DNA from: Litsea cubeba
Lineage: Eukaryota; Streptophyta; Magnoliopsida; Laurales; Lauraceae
Length of the DNA stretch: 64,000 bases
Assembly (NCBI GenBank): GCA_012931725.1
Contig: CM022949.1
Location: forward strand, 67,751,011-67,815,010
Direction: 5' to 3'
The notes under the pieces were generated by a model that saw only the letters and a program-made list of their open reading frames with translations, did not search any database and had not been told where the DNA came from. This document shows positions 33,560 to 45,040 of the stretch, piece after piece (within the stretch, counting starts at the first letter, position 1; each line of letters begins with the position of its first letter). Both the position numbers and the translations under genes were made by a program.

Positions 33560-33770
33560 GTCAAATGATTGTTTTGGCATGGGAGCCAGATTTTGTTTAT
33601 GGCAGAAAGCCGATCTTGGCATGAGAGCCAGTTTTTTGTGGCATTGATAGCCAAGTTTTGGTTTGTTGGCCTGAAAGCCAAGTTTTGTTTTGTGGCATTG
33701 ATAGCCGGCTTGTGGCATCTATAACCGGTTTTGGTGGCATTTATAGCCGGTTTTGGCTTTCAAAAATGCA
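33560..33770. repeat. Short tandem repeats in G 3' spacer
   Basis: About seven degenerate units of 26-35 bp built on GGCAT(T)GA-AGCC-(A/G)(G)TTTTG. Confidence 0.75.
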
Positions 33771-34300
33771 AGTATCGACTAAAAGCCACATCGCTGCTGA
33801 ATGGTCTTGCAAGTATCGATGGAATGTCGCATCCTTGCTCATTCGGTTGCTAGGATCAATGGAATGTCGCATCCTCGTGGATTTGGGTACAAGTATCGAC
33901 TAAGCGTCGCTTCCTCGGTTTTCAAAAAATTTAATTGTGGGTACTGACTTGATGTCGTTTCTCCATAAGTTTTGAAATTTGTGGTTTTCTCGAACCTTTG
34001 GGTTGTGGATATCAACTGCAATGTTGCATCTCCATGATTTCTTGGTTTTTTTGAACCTTTGAAATTTGGGTTGTGGATATCAACTGAAATGTTGTGTCTC
34101 CACGATTTTAGGTTTTTTCGAACCTTTGAAATTTGGGTTGTGGATATCAATTGAAATGTTGCGTCTCCACTATTTTTTTTTTGCAAGTATCGACGAAATG
34201 TCGTTTCCCTGTGATTTTGAAAGTGTTGAACGTGGTTCGCATTATTCCAATTTGTGCGAGTATCGACTAAGCATTGCTTCCTCGCGAGAACGAGGGTCAT
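33765..34300. repeat. ~63-bp and related tandem repeats in G 3' spacer
   Basis: GTGGATATCAA(C/T)TG(A/C)AATGTTG recurs near 34,012, 34,075 and 34,139 with GAACCTTTGAAATTTGGGTT between. Flanking units use a related AAGTATCGACTAA-GC/TCGC word. Tat/Ogre/Retand elements are known for variable 3' tandem repeats. Confidence 0.8.
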
Positions 34301-34605
34301 AAGTTTTGACCTAAAACCATTTTGGCGGTAAAAGGCAGGGTGGACTAGGGTGTAAATCCCTGAATCCGAATTTTGTTTCAAACCATGAATTTTGGGTTCA
34401 AGGATTGAAATTTTTGGTCAAGTTAGGGAGAGGCTCCTAAACTTGGAATTCTTGAACAATGAAACGATGAAAGTAATCATTGTTTGAATTTCTAGAAATT
34501 ACAACATTTGATATGAAAATTCTAAAAAGAGTGGGTTTAAAGAGCGAGTACCTGGAAATAGGTTTTGGCCGTACATGCATTGCTCTTACCCAGTTGGGTA
34601 AGTCC

Positions 34606-35377
34606 TCAAGGGTAGTACCGCTTTAAGAACTTGTCGTTGATGGGCAGCATACATCTATCACCCTCCATGTTTAGGAGTGCGTATGCGCCGTTGGAGAAAA
34701 CCTTGTTGATGAGGTAGGGTCCCTCCCATTTTGGCTCAAACTTGCCTTTGGACTTGGGAGCGAAGACCATTGGTCCATTTACCGCAAGAACCAAGTCACC
34801 CTTTTTGTAGGCACGTTGCCTGACCTTCTTGTCGAAAGATCCTGCCATACGTGCCTGGTAAAGTTCATTGCTTTGTCGAGCTTCGAGCCGTCTCTCATTG
34901 AGATTGTCCAGCTCATGGAATCGCAATTTGACATTGCTTTCTTGAGTCATGTCATTTTGCAAGGATACCCTCAAGAAAGGAATTTGTACTTCCAAGGATA
35001 CGACAGCTTCGCATCCATAGACCAAGGAGAATGGTGTACTATGGGTTGGTCCTCGAACAGTGGTTCGATAGGCCCACAAAGCTTCAGACAGTTTGTCGCT
35101 CTAGTCTCTGTTGTGACTAGAGACCATATTCTTGAGGATTTTGCAGAGTGTCTTGTTGAGGGCTTCTGCTAATCCGTTTGCTGCCGGATTGTATGGAGTC
35201 GAAGGACAGCTTTGGATTTTGTATTTATCGCAGAACCTGTAGAATCAATGATCTCGGAATTATGGTCCGTTATCATGGATGAATCTTTTAGGTATGCCGA
35301 AATGACAAACGATGTTGGCGCGCAGGAACTGAAGGACTGATGAGGTCTTCATTTCGTTGAGCGCAAATGCTTCCAAC
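34606..35377 (-). pseudogene. G integrase, core and C-terminal part
   Basis: Minus strand. The open part (35,079-34,606) reads the end of the integrase core (WAYRTTVRGPTHSTPFSLVYG, the classic gypsy block after the catalytic Glu) and the C-terminal binding domain with GDLVL, KFEPKWEGPY and NGAYAL-L-G motifs, ending at a stop near 34,606. Upstream to 35,377 the core continues with in-frame stops. The N-terminal zinc-finger part is at 59,824-60,200, split off by element A. Confidence 0.85.
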
Positions 35378-37380
35378 TGTTGGGATTGGTGTATGCCCTA
35401 AAGCCCACTAGCTGCACTCTCATCTTTTGTTACCAGATATTTACTGGTTATTTAATGGAATGACTCTTTTATGCTTAAACATGTATATATGTATGGTTGT
35501 GTAAGGCCCATTGTTTCTAATAAATGAATTAGGTGTGTAGTGTCTGCACACAGATAGGTCTAATTCATGGACACTGGAAACAACATATTTGTTCATAACT
35601 GAGAGATGGAGCTGGGCACTTCATCTTGGTATAAGTTATAATGAGAGACTCTCCTGTATTCAGGGTGACTTACCAAAGTCATGGGAGGGCTTTCCCGGAT
35701 TCATCTCATTAGTGCATATGCAATGCATTGAACAGGACCATGGTAGGTGTGATCTCTAAAATAGTACTATCACAGAGAGATCAAGTCACCTTATGCTACT
35801 GAGTGACCGGTGCTCTTAATCTTGAGCATTTGTGGATGAACTGACGAAGTCAAGTTCTGGTGCTTTAATTCACTATAGGTGAGATTCTTTTCATGGGTCA
35901 ACAGCTCTGTGTTTTGGATACTCGGACTTGATCAGTTGGGACGTGCAGATGCAATATGGAATCTATGCCATCTGATGATGGAATAATCGTCCCCTTAGAA
36001 TTATCCGATTAATCATCAAAATCTAAGATCTTAGTATATGGATGTTCCATATGGATATTGAACTTGTGGGTCGCTCCCTGGACTAAGAGAATGATATCTG
36101 AATGATGATTATGTTAAGGATATGAAGTTCTAAGGTTTAGATGTAATCGGGAAGGTTGGTAGTACATGTGATAACCTGACTCGATTATGGATGTTACATA
36201 GAGGGGCATTGAGGTCATTACACTTAGTAGGTCGAAGACAACCGTCATTTTATGACGAGCTTATTATATTATCTATTTGTCCTTGGAGTTCAACCATAAC
36301 TCTTTCGTGGAATGAGTTAAGGTTAAAATGGTCTTTATGATTGCTATGAGTTTAGCATGGACATTTTGGTCATTTTGGGAGCCAATGGCAAATATGTCTT
36401 TTGGTCCATTCTCTAGTCACTTACCAAGATTGGCATGGTTTTCTAAAATGTTTGGATAACTTTGGTTGAATTATTTTAGTGGAAAAATAATTTTGAGTTT
36501 AAATTCAAATAGGCCTTTGATGGCATACATGAATTTAATTCTAGATAAATTATATGTGGGCCATGGTGTGCATTATCATGAGGGACGTCCATAATAGGAT
36601 TTCCATGGGTAAGGTTTCCAATTTTGAGTAGGTCTCTCTACTTGGAAGGTTGGACTCCTCTTTGGATTAGTATTCCTATGAGAAAGTTTCCTTTTTGGAT
36701 TAGGAACTTAAAATTAGTAAGTGTTGTACAATTAGGATTACTAATTGCATGGGAAGTTCCTTAGTTTCCTTTTCTTATTAGAAGTGTTTCTTAAAGGAAA
36801 TAAATCTTTAGATTATACTTTCCTTTTAGGACATCTTTGAGAATAAGGAGAGATAACTTTTTGGGAAAGCTACCATAAAGTTTCTATAAAAGAAACCTCA
36901 TAGCTCTTGGACGTCCAACACAATATAGCATAGTGCAAGGTTCCACACGTCCAGCCCTTGAAGTTCTTTCTTCTTCATTGAAAAAACTTGTAGGTCTGAG
37001 ATTTTCCATTAGAGAAATAGTTCTCAATTCCTACATTAAGATCTCACCATCTTAGCTAATCAGATTTGGAAGTGAGATAGAGAAGAAGATCAAAGGCAAT
37101 ACTACTGCAGAAAATTCCAGCAATTTGTTTGCTAGTTGCAAGTCTGAGTTCGGGCCTTTAGATCTAATTTTTTAGAGATTTGAAGTCTACAAATCTTTGA
37201 GGTAATAGTCTTCTTCGTTCTCCTTTAATTATACACTTGTTGGTCATGAATTCATGGAGTTCTTATGCGATCTCTATGGCTGATTTATGCTGCCAAAATC
37301 AGATTTTTTTAAATCTGTCATGTTACAAATTAGCCATGAATGTCTTCCGCTAATTCAGATCTGAATCACAGTTTCTTTCA
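35378..37380 (+). repeat. Element A 5' LTR
   Basis: Promoter copy, TATA box CTATAAAAG near 36,883. Long for copia (2.0 kb). No coding. Confidence 0.95.
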
Positions 37381-37381
37381 A

Positions 37382-37394
37382 TGGTATCAGAGCC
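37382..37394 (+). promoter_or_regulatory. Element A primer-binding site
   Basis: TGGTATCAGAGCC, complementary to the 3' end of initiator tRNA-Met, one base after the LTR. Confidence 0.93.
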
Positions 37395-39084
37395 ACTCCA
37401 TGTGAAATCATGATCCCATGTTGTGTATAATTAATCCTAGATTGATTATGGACATGGTGGCACCCTATTAAAGTTATGTTGTGATGCATGTTGTGTGCAA
37501 GTTTCATTAACATTGCTGGAATTTATTTTCCAGATTTGTTTAATGATGCACATAGTGTGTTTGCATGCACTAACCTCTTTGTTTGCAGCCATGTATTACA
37601 TCCTTGATGGTTCGCATGATTGTTATGTGGATTTGGATGTTTTTTTCAATAGTTGGAAAGTGTACGATTGCGCGTTTAGCAATCATAGGAAGTTGTAATT
37701 CTTTCTTTACTTTTATTTCAACTAGTCTTGATGTAAGCTTTCTTGAAAAGCATAGGTATCTCCAATGTAATTTGGGGTTTTTGTTTTTTATGGGTTCGCT
37801 TGTATAAATTTAATTTATTGGAACAAGCAAGAAGAAGAAAGTTTCAAGAAAGGTTGCAAGTAACCGGATTCCTTAGTGGTGGAGGAGACAAGACTTCTTG
37901 GTGCAAGATGAGATCTATTTTTGATGTCCTAGTTCGATAAGGACTACAGTCCGAAGAGCAGGGAGCCATCAAGGATTGCATACTTTTATTTGCTTTTATA
38001 TATGGAATGCATGGATGAATGCTTTATATAATTGCTATAATTGTCACCTAGAAACATGGCCACCATTAGGTTCTAAAATTGGCATCTTTTTGTATTAGAT
38101 TGTTTTTAGTTTGGCAAATTGTTTTAAACGGGACTTAGACCAGCACCTTCTATTTTGTCTAAGGTTTAAAATTGGATAGGGTTTAGTTTATCTTGGTATC
38201 CTTGGTTTCCAAAGAAGGCTAAACTAAAATTTAATTAGATGCTACCTATGGGTTTTCGTAACCCAAGATAGGTTTTTGATTCTTTAAAGGGATTTTCTCA
38301 AATGTTTTAAAGCGAAGGTTATTTATTTTTAAGGTGACTTAAGTCATTAAGTCATGAATTTAATTAATCAAGTTTGCTAGATTTAAAAAGAGCTTTTGAG
38401 TTAAACAATGTAAAGGTAAAAAAGTATAAACCCTAGTGATAAATAATCAAGTGGGAGAGGGGTTTTAGGAAAGACCCCACGGCCTTCCATTTTCGATTCA
38501 TGTTATCTCATTAAGGTGTTAGTAGGAGCGGCCACCCCTTCGGTGGAGTTCGTTACTAAAGACCGCTTTGATGGGTTAATGGGTGAACTAATGTAAATAT
38601 TCATAATGAGGTGTTGGTAGGAGCGGCCATCCCTTTGGTGGAGTTCTTTACTAAAGATCACTTCTATAGAATATCAATGAAGTGTTGGTGGGAGCGGCCA
38701 TCCCTTCGGTGGAGCTCTTTACTAAAGGTCACTTCTAGGATGAATAAAAGTCTCTTCCCTTCGGAAGACTTAATCATAGACATTCTGGGAAATGTCATAA
38801 GAGATGGTTATACACTTGACATAAGATGGTGATGACCTCTCCCTAGGAGTTTAAGGTTATTTTTCATATGAGGCCAAACCAATCAGTGATTGGACTACCA
38901 CTGGATGTGTATCCAGATAGTGATATTCCAAATAAGTATGCCTTAATTCAACGTGACTGTAGGCTCGGCCATCCCTTCGATGGAGGGTCTATGAGGAGGT
39001 TGAAACACTGATACATTATGATTGGGGTTGAATAATGTAAAAAGTTTTGTGCTTTGTTTTTCCTTTTATAACAAGCACCATATG
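37395..39084 (+). other. Element A long 5' leader with hairpin repeats
   Basis: About 1.7 kb without a convincing gene (short ORFs only). From 38,520 it contains repeated CGGCCAYCC-CTTCGG-TGGAG hairpin units, listed separately. It continues after element B at 53,804-53,853 and then reaches the gag ATG. Confidence 0.7.
38516..38990 (+). repeat. Hairpin repeat units in A leader
   Basis: Copies near 38,531, 38,628, 38,697 and 38,968 carry the stem CCAYC/GRTGG around a CCTTY loop: CCACC/GGTGG, CCATC/GGTGG, CCATC/GGTGG and CCATC/GATGG. Three copies continue TTTACTAAAG or similar. A fifth hairpin near 38,748-38,770 (AAGTC…TTCC / GGAAGACTT) has the same loop type but a different stem. Confidence 0.75.
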
Positions 39085-39089
39085 CATAT

Positions 39090-40842
39090 TGTTAAGGATT
39101 TTGTGTATTTGCAATTTGATGGATGCATTATCATTTTATTCATCTCATGAATTTTCACACATGCATTGATTTAGAATATCTTGAAATCTTAATTTTCACT
39201 TGTATGGTTTTAAAACTTTCAGAATTCATGTTTCATGCATATTTGTGTTTTAAACTTGGTTGCATTTAGTTTGAAAAGGATTTTTTATAAATCAAGTTAG
39301 CCAATGTTTTAAGAGTTTTAAGTCATCTTAGGAATTTTAGGTTTAATGTTTTTAAAATTCTTAGAATGTTTTAAAACATATTTCCTAGCTTGATTCTATG
39401 GCTTAAAGTCCCCACAAGAAAATCTCTTTAAAATACACATTTTTTGGGAAAACAGGGCTTTTACCGGCGGCCAATATATCACCTTTACCGGCGGCTGAGA
39501 CCGTCGCTAAAAGCATATTTTCAAAACAAATATGACCGTTGGAAGGACTTATACCGGCGGCTGATATACACTTTTACCGACGGCCCCGGCCCCCGCTAAA
39601 AGTATAGTTTAAAAAAAAATAACCGTTGGGCTAGCCGTTGGCAACCTTTTTGCTTATAAAAAGGGACTTTTTCTTTTGGGAAAAAGGTAGAACTTTTGAG
39701 GAGTTTTGAGGCCAAGGAAGGAGGATATTCTAAGAGCATTAGTGAGGGGAATATGGGGCTATTCCATTGATTCAATCTTGGAATCTTTTTCTAATGGGTA
39801 TGCTCCCTTTTCTTTAATTATATCATGCTTTGTTTGAATTATTGGTAAATGAATTTTAGCATGATAACTATGATGTGTTGAATCCTTTATCATATTTAAT
39901 CTTGGATTTATTTATGTTGGATTCTTCTCCTTAATTCAAACCAAGTTTGTTTTAAAAACTTCATTAATCATGCTTTGCCAAAATCTTTGATTTCTTTTAT
40001 AGCATGATTCATTTACTTGGTTGAATCCTCATTAGTTGTTTTCAATCACTTTAGAACATTAGTTAAACTAGTTTTTTTTTTAAAACAACATAGCACATGC
40101 ATCACATGTTTAGAATTAAATAGTTTCATAAAACTTGTGAGCCTTTGATTTTTACATCATTAACAAGTTAGTATTTATACATGTGATTTGCATTTCACTT
40201 CAATCAAATCTTTTTATGTGCCTTAAACTTTTAAATGCTTTAAGCATACATTGATTGAGCTTAGTTTTTTAACTTGATTGAAGTTTTCACACACACACAT
40301 CATGAGCATTCATCTTTGCATTACTTAGTGTGTTGTGTGAGTTTGTATTATCAATTTCATATCCGCCTATTTTAGAGGCATTGTAATTGAGCTTAAAATA
40401 TTTCTCTTCTAGTGTTTGTGAAGACACTTCTTTGAGAAAGAAAATCTTTTGATTGTAAAGGTTATTGCTTAGCCTAAGAAAAGCATTGTGTAAAGGTTAT
40501 TGCTTAGCCTATAAAAGCACATTGTAAGGTTATTGCTTAGCCTAGAAAAGCATAGTTGTAGAGGTTATTGCTTAGCCTTTTGAAAAGCATAATAGTGAAA
40601 ATCCGGTGGGGTGTTGAGTCACAAGCCGGTAGTGGATGTAGGCATTGAGGCCGAACCACTATAAATCTTTGTGTAGTGGTGATTGCTTTTGTGATGATTG
40701 TTTTGTTTAGCTTCCACATTATGTATGTTAATCATCACATGTGACTAGTTTGTTTTAATTAAGTTAAAATTGGTCATAATTAGTCATTAAGTGTAGCTCA
40801 CCCTATTCACCCCCCCCTAGGGTTAGGATCCGTGGACTTTCA
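39090..40842 (+). repeat. Element B 5' LTR (1,753 bp)
   Basis: TGTTAAGG…GGACTTTCA. CG-word cluster TACCGGCGGC (39,463, 39,486, 39,552) and TACCGACGGC (39,574); TATA box at about 39,655. Four GGTTATTGCTTAGCC units at about 40,460-40,580. Confidence 0.95.
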
Positions 40843-40844
40843 AT

Positions 40845-40856
40845 TGGTATCAGAGC
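40845..40856 (+). promoter_or_regulatory. Element B primer-binding site
   Basis: TGGTATCAGAGC, tRNA-iMet type, two bases after the LTR. Confidence 0.93.
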
Positions 40857-40942
40857 AAGGTTGCTCTATTTTTTGGATCAAGTGTTTGGAACTCTTGATT
40901 AGGTGTAAAAACCTAGAGTTTAATACCCTAGTTGTGTACCCC

Positions 40943-42388
40943 ATGAAAATCATTAGAATGGACTCCACTATGCTAGACCTTGTAGATTCTTGTGTTGATT
41001 CTTCTAGACCCCCTCTTCTTCCATCTATTGGAGATTCAAATATTGAAATTAATGAATCTAAATTTGAATTAAAAGAAGAAGAAAATGATGAAAATGAAGA
41101 TGACCTTCAACAAGCTTATGAGGAATTGTGCACATTATCCTTAGAGCTTTCTAAGAAGAATAAAAGATTAAAAGAAGAATCTAAAAGGCTAAACCAAGAA
41201 TTAGTCTCTTCAAAAGATGAACTTAGAGAAAAAGAAGAATTAATAAATTGCGTAGAATCTAAGTTCATGATCTCTTTGAATAACCTTCATAATATTAAAG
41301 ATGAGATGAATGAATTAAAGATAGGTTATGATGATCTTAATAAGGAGAATTCAAAACTAAGAGATCAGATAAAAAATCAAATTGAAGACATTATCAATTT
41401 AGATTCCAAGTTAATAATTTCCAAAGAAAATTTATCTAATGCTCAAAATAAGATAAAAACTCTAGAACTTGGATCCAATGTTATTAATGAAATTAAATTT
41501 GAATTAAAACTTGCCCATGAAGAATTAAACAAATTTAAGGGAATTGAAAATGAATTAACAAAAGTTAAAAATGAAAATTCAACCCTTAAAAACCAAGTCA
41601 CTCAACTTGAAAGTTACAAACAAAAATATGAGTGCAAATTTACCCAAGGTGAAGAGAAATTTGAGAAGTTATTTCAATTGGGTAAATCTCAAAGAGATAG
41701 GACGGGTCTTGGATTTGATAGGCATATTTCACATGACCCTAAATTCACCAACACATTTGTGAAAGGTGAGTCCTCATTCTCTAGCACTCACTCTTCCTTG
41801 CCCATGACTAAATGTAATTATTGTGGCATTGAAGGACATTTTAGGTTTGAGTGCAAATCAAGGAGAAGCCATGTGTCTAAAATCATTTTTGAACCAAAGA
41901 AAGTAAAATCAAATTCTATGATGATTAAGACACTAAAAACCAAGGAAGACTCCAAGAAGACTAAACAAGTAAAACCTATTAAAAAGGAGTCTCCTAAAAT
42001 AGATTCTAAAAAGGTTAAACAAGTTAAACCAACTCTAAAAGAATCTATTAACAAAAAGCTTCTCAATCTTCCTCCCATAACTCAACAAATGAAAGAACTT
42101 TTGAATAAAGTTGCTAAGTTAAATCTAAAATTCAAAAGTCAAATAAAGGGAGGAAATAAGAAGAAAAGAAAAGTGAACCAATCCCCTAAGAAACAATCTC
42201 ACCAACCCCGAGATACTAATCACCAACCTAAGTTTAAATTATTCAAATCTCGTGGTGATAGGTCCAAATCTAAGATTTATCAAGTCAAATCTCCTAAAGT
42301 TGGTGGGACTTCTAAACTCGACCTCAAAGATCAACCATCTCAAGACCTTAGGTGGATTCCAAAAGTTTTATACTTAGTCAAACCTTAA
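40943..42388 (+). CDS. Element B gag-like coiled-coil zinc-knuckle protein
   Basis: About 481 residues from the ATG at 40,943 (a second in-frame ATG at 40,958 is equally possible; the frame upstream lies in the primer site and LTR). Residues ~30-230 are highly charged and heptad-like (repeated LSLELSKKNKRLKEE, ELNKFKGIENELTKVKNEN), a long coiled coil. A single zinc knuckle CNYCGIEGHFRFEC sits near residue 290. The C-terminal third is Lys-rich with repeated KQVKP, basic enough to bind nucleic acid. It resembles the C-terminal half of SIRE-type gag; the capsid-like N-terminus of normal gag is missing. No frameshift is seen. Possible role: binding the element's own RNA, with other particle proteins supplied in trans. 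Confidence 0.75.
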   Translation: MKIIRMDSTMLDLVDSCVDSSRPPLLPSIGDSNIEINESKFELKEEENDENEDDLQQAYEELCTLSLELSKKNKRLKEESKRLNQELVSSKDELREKEELINCVESKFMISLNNLHNIKDEMNELKIGYDDLNKENSKLRDQIKNQIEDIINLDSKLIISKENLSNAQNKIKTLELGSNVINEIKFELKLAHEELNKFKGIENELTKVKNENSTLKNQVTQLESYKQKYECKFTQGEEKFEKLFQLGKSQRDRTGLGFDRHISHDPKFTNTFVKGESSFSSTHSSLPMTKCNYCGIEGHFRFECKSRRSHVSKIIFEPKKVKSNSMMIKTLKTKEDSKKTKQVKPIKKESPKIDSKKVKQVKPTLKESINKKLLNLPPITQQMKELLNKVAKLNLKFKSQIKGGNKKKRKVNQSPKKQSHQPRDTNHQPKFKLFKSRGDRSKSKIYQVKSPKVGGTSKLDLKDQPSQDLRWIPKVLYLVKP

Positions 42389-42399
42389 GGCCTTGAACC

Positions 42400-44470
42400 T
42401 CATTGACCAACCTATCCCTTTATAGTTAAATCCTTTTTGTTGGTCATGATTACATTTGCATTTTGTTCTTTCATAGTTACATTTATTAAAATGCATTGTT
42501 TCTTTATATCAATTGATTTTGTCTTCATGTACCTCTCTAGTTAAATATCACGGTTTTCAAAATCATTTGATTATAATTTCATCATGTTAGATTTGCTTTT
42601 TACTCTCATATAGTTATATCTTGCATTAATTGCATTTCTATACATGATGAATTGATTATGATTTCAAAAGCTTTCATAGCTAGATCTTTCATAATCGATT
42701 GATGTTGCACAAATCATTTGTTTGGATGTCTTAGTAAGATTTGTTTTGAAAAACAAATGATTTGAAACAATTTGGATTTTCCATAGATTTCTAAGTTATA
42801 CTTTCTTATGGAAAATTAGTGTTTTGAAAAATCAACTTGTATGTGTTTCAAATAAGTTATATCATTTAAAAAAAAAATGCAAGTTGAAAAATGATTGAGC
42901 CTCATTGATGAGACATGAGGATCAAAATTGATTATATACTTACTAAGTTAGATTCTTTATATGAAAATCAAATTCTTTGATATACTTGAGATTCAATTGG
43001 ATAGAATCTTATAGTTATACTTTTTATTTGAATGTATTTTCTAATTGATATCAAGTCATACTTGTTCAAGTCAATTTGTATGAGCACTTGTAGTTATATT
43101 CTTTAAAATACAAATTGAAAATTGATTATGTGTAATCTTCAAAATCATACTCTTTATGCTCATTGTTGGATTTTGTTTATGATTTGAAGATTGTTTGAAT
43201 GGAATTGCTTTAAAACTTCTTTAGTTATACGTTACAAAGCATGTTCCATGTTATCATTTCCTTATGCATTTGTTTTTATCATCTTAGAAATGGAAATGAA
43301 TGTTGTTACAAACAATTTGCTTCTTTGCTCTTCTAGTTACTTTCTTTTATGTGCAAATTGATTTGTATGATTTGTGAATCATGAAATAGTTTTGCATTCT
43401 ATACATAGACTTGTGCATCTTTTCAATGCATAGTGATAATGTTTCATGATTTTCATTGTACATTTGCTAGATTGGAGTTTTTACATGTTAGATCTTGATT
43501 TTAATTGATCCTCTCTATGCAAATGTCATTTAGTTCTTGTATGATTGTGATCTTAGTCACATTTGTAGAAACCATACTAGAACTCTCAAACCCATCCTTT
43601 ATGCTTTCTAGTTATTATGGATGGTTATGTCGTTGATTCATGTGTATTTTCCTTGTGATGTCATTCTTATACATGTTTCAACCTCATAGTAGTGTTTAAT
43701 CATATGAACCTCTTTGAAATCCATTCCTTGTATTTCATAGTTATACTATTGTTTGATGGATGTCTTAGATGTTGTTTCATATGATTTGACACTTTTAAAA
43801 TTGCATATTTTTAAAAAGTTTTTATGCAATTTCTTTTGTTCATCACCATGCTCTTTAGTTATATTATTTAAAAGTGATGAATGTTATTTTATGATGCTTG
43901 ATTTCATATTTGTCACATTTTATTAGCATCATAATCTTCATGTTTGCCACCTCTCATACATTTATAGGTAAATCACATGACCACCATGTTTATGTATTCA
44001 TAATCTTGGTTGGTTTATGGTTGAGATAGGCTTCATGTTTGAATTTCATTTCACTCATCTTGCTCATGATAGTTATATTTAATGAATGTACGAAATGATT
44101 TCAAAACTTACATAGCATATGATTTTCATAGTTATATTGTTTGATGCTATGTTTAGTAAAACCCATTTCATCATGGATAGCTCAAAATTGGATCATTCCT
44201 AGTAGTTATATTCTTTTTAAATCCATTTAGAGTGATTGAGTTAATAGTCATATCCTTAAATCTCAATTGATATTCTTTATTTCAATTGATATCCATGATT
44301 GCTTTTCTCCATGACCTTGCTCTTTATATTGGTAATTTGATCATATTGAGCTTAATAGTCAATTGGAATCTAATCATTCTCTTGAAGTTAACCCTCAATT
44401 GGTTAAACCATCTTCTTCTTGCACCATATAGTTAAATCCTTGTCACAAGTTTGACAAAAGAAGAGTATGG
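42400..44470 (+). repeat. Array of ~two dozen stem-loops with shared loop word
   Basis: No ORF. Consecutive inverted repeats fill the region; perfect examples (arm/arm): 42,457-42,464/42,488-42,495; 42,711-42,723/42,751-42,763; 42,776-42,785/42,807-42,816; 42,832-42,839/42,880-42,887; 43,071-43,081/43,108-43,118; 43,377-43,386/43,442-43,451; 43,460-43,467/43,519-43,526; 43,699-43,708/43,776-43,785; 43,798-43,807/43,823-43,832; 43,839-43,846/43,874-43,881; 43,889-43,898/43,925-43,934; 44,110-44,118/44,144-44,152. Further near-perfect ones start at 42,400, 42,508, 42,575, 42,651, 43,134, 43,199, 43,308 and 43,532. Stems are unrelated to each other, yet most loops carry TAGTTATATC or a close variant (for example 42,611, 43,012, 43,091, 43,222, 43,738, 43,856, 44,070, 44,129, 44,203). 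Function unknown. Confidence 0.85.
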
Positions 44471-45040
44471 ATTGAGGGGGAGTGAAAACCTTCTCAGGAA
44501 GTATTAGTTTTGATCAAATTCACCCTTATATTGGTTTTGATACCCTTATAAGCTTAACACCCATCCATGATATCCTGTTATGAATTTCATTTTCGATTTC
44601 ATTTGTTAACAGGTGCTACTAAAAGGTATTTTCCTTGTTTCATGTGTGTAGGTACAACTTGAAGAAATTCCTACCATCTTCAATTGATGATACCTTTGCA
44701 ATTTAATGTCAAAGGGGGAGATATTGTATTATCTTCCAAAGGGGGAGAGATTGTATATCTTGCCAAAGGGAGAGTGCAAGGTCTAAGGGGGAGAGATGAA
44801 AGAAGAAAGCTTAGGAGCTAAAGAAGATGCTTGGCCTAAAGAAAGGAAGATGAAGAGAAACTTGAAGATTGATCAAGCTCCAAGCATCAAGAAGTTTGAA
44901 GAAAAAGAGCTAGACCCCAAGCCAAGTCAAATGAGCATCCAAGAAGATTTCAAGCCTTGTCCAGCCAAGGAGGAGCCGGAGACTAAGTGTGAAGAATAAG
45001 TGTTGAGTAAGGTTTGCCATCAAATTGCAAAGGGGGAGAT
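44471..45040 (+). other. Element B 3' region with repeated polypurine tracts
   Basis: Contains AAAGGGGGAGA or close forms near 44,476, 44,711, 44,737, 44,764 and 44,785, and the true tract at 45,029 directly before the 3' LTR. A 67-residue Lys/Glu-rich ORF (44,796-44,999) overlaps; I cannot say whether it is expressed. Confidence 0.7.

Larger units (their letters stand above)
30254..35377 (-). mobile_element. Tat-lineage gypsy element G, 3' portion
   Basis: Minus-strand half of G left of the nested copia insertion: integrase C-terminus, a repeat-rich spacer and the antisense ORF. The 3' LTR is not found; the B-family LTR sits where it should begin. It joins 59,819-62,890 once the CCAAC-flanked insertion is removed. 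Confidence 0.8.

Noticed and set aside
40832..42388. 518-codon ORF as a host coiled-coil gene
   Set aside because: It begins beside the LTR primer site, lies inside an LTR element with target duplications and has a retroelement zinc knuckle.
42400..44470. CRISPR-like array
   Set aside because: The constant part is a short loop word, not a repeat; the variable parts are the two arms of hairpins, spacing is irregular, and the setting is a plant retroelement.
42400..44470. Decayed pol gene
   Set aside because: No frame shows RT, integrase or protease motifs, and dense perfect inverted repeats are not expected from decay.
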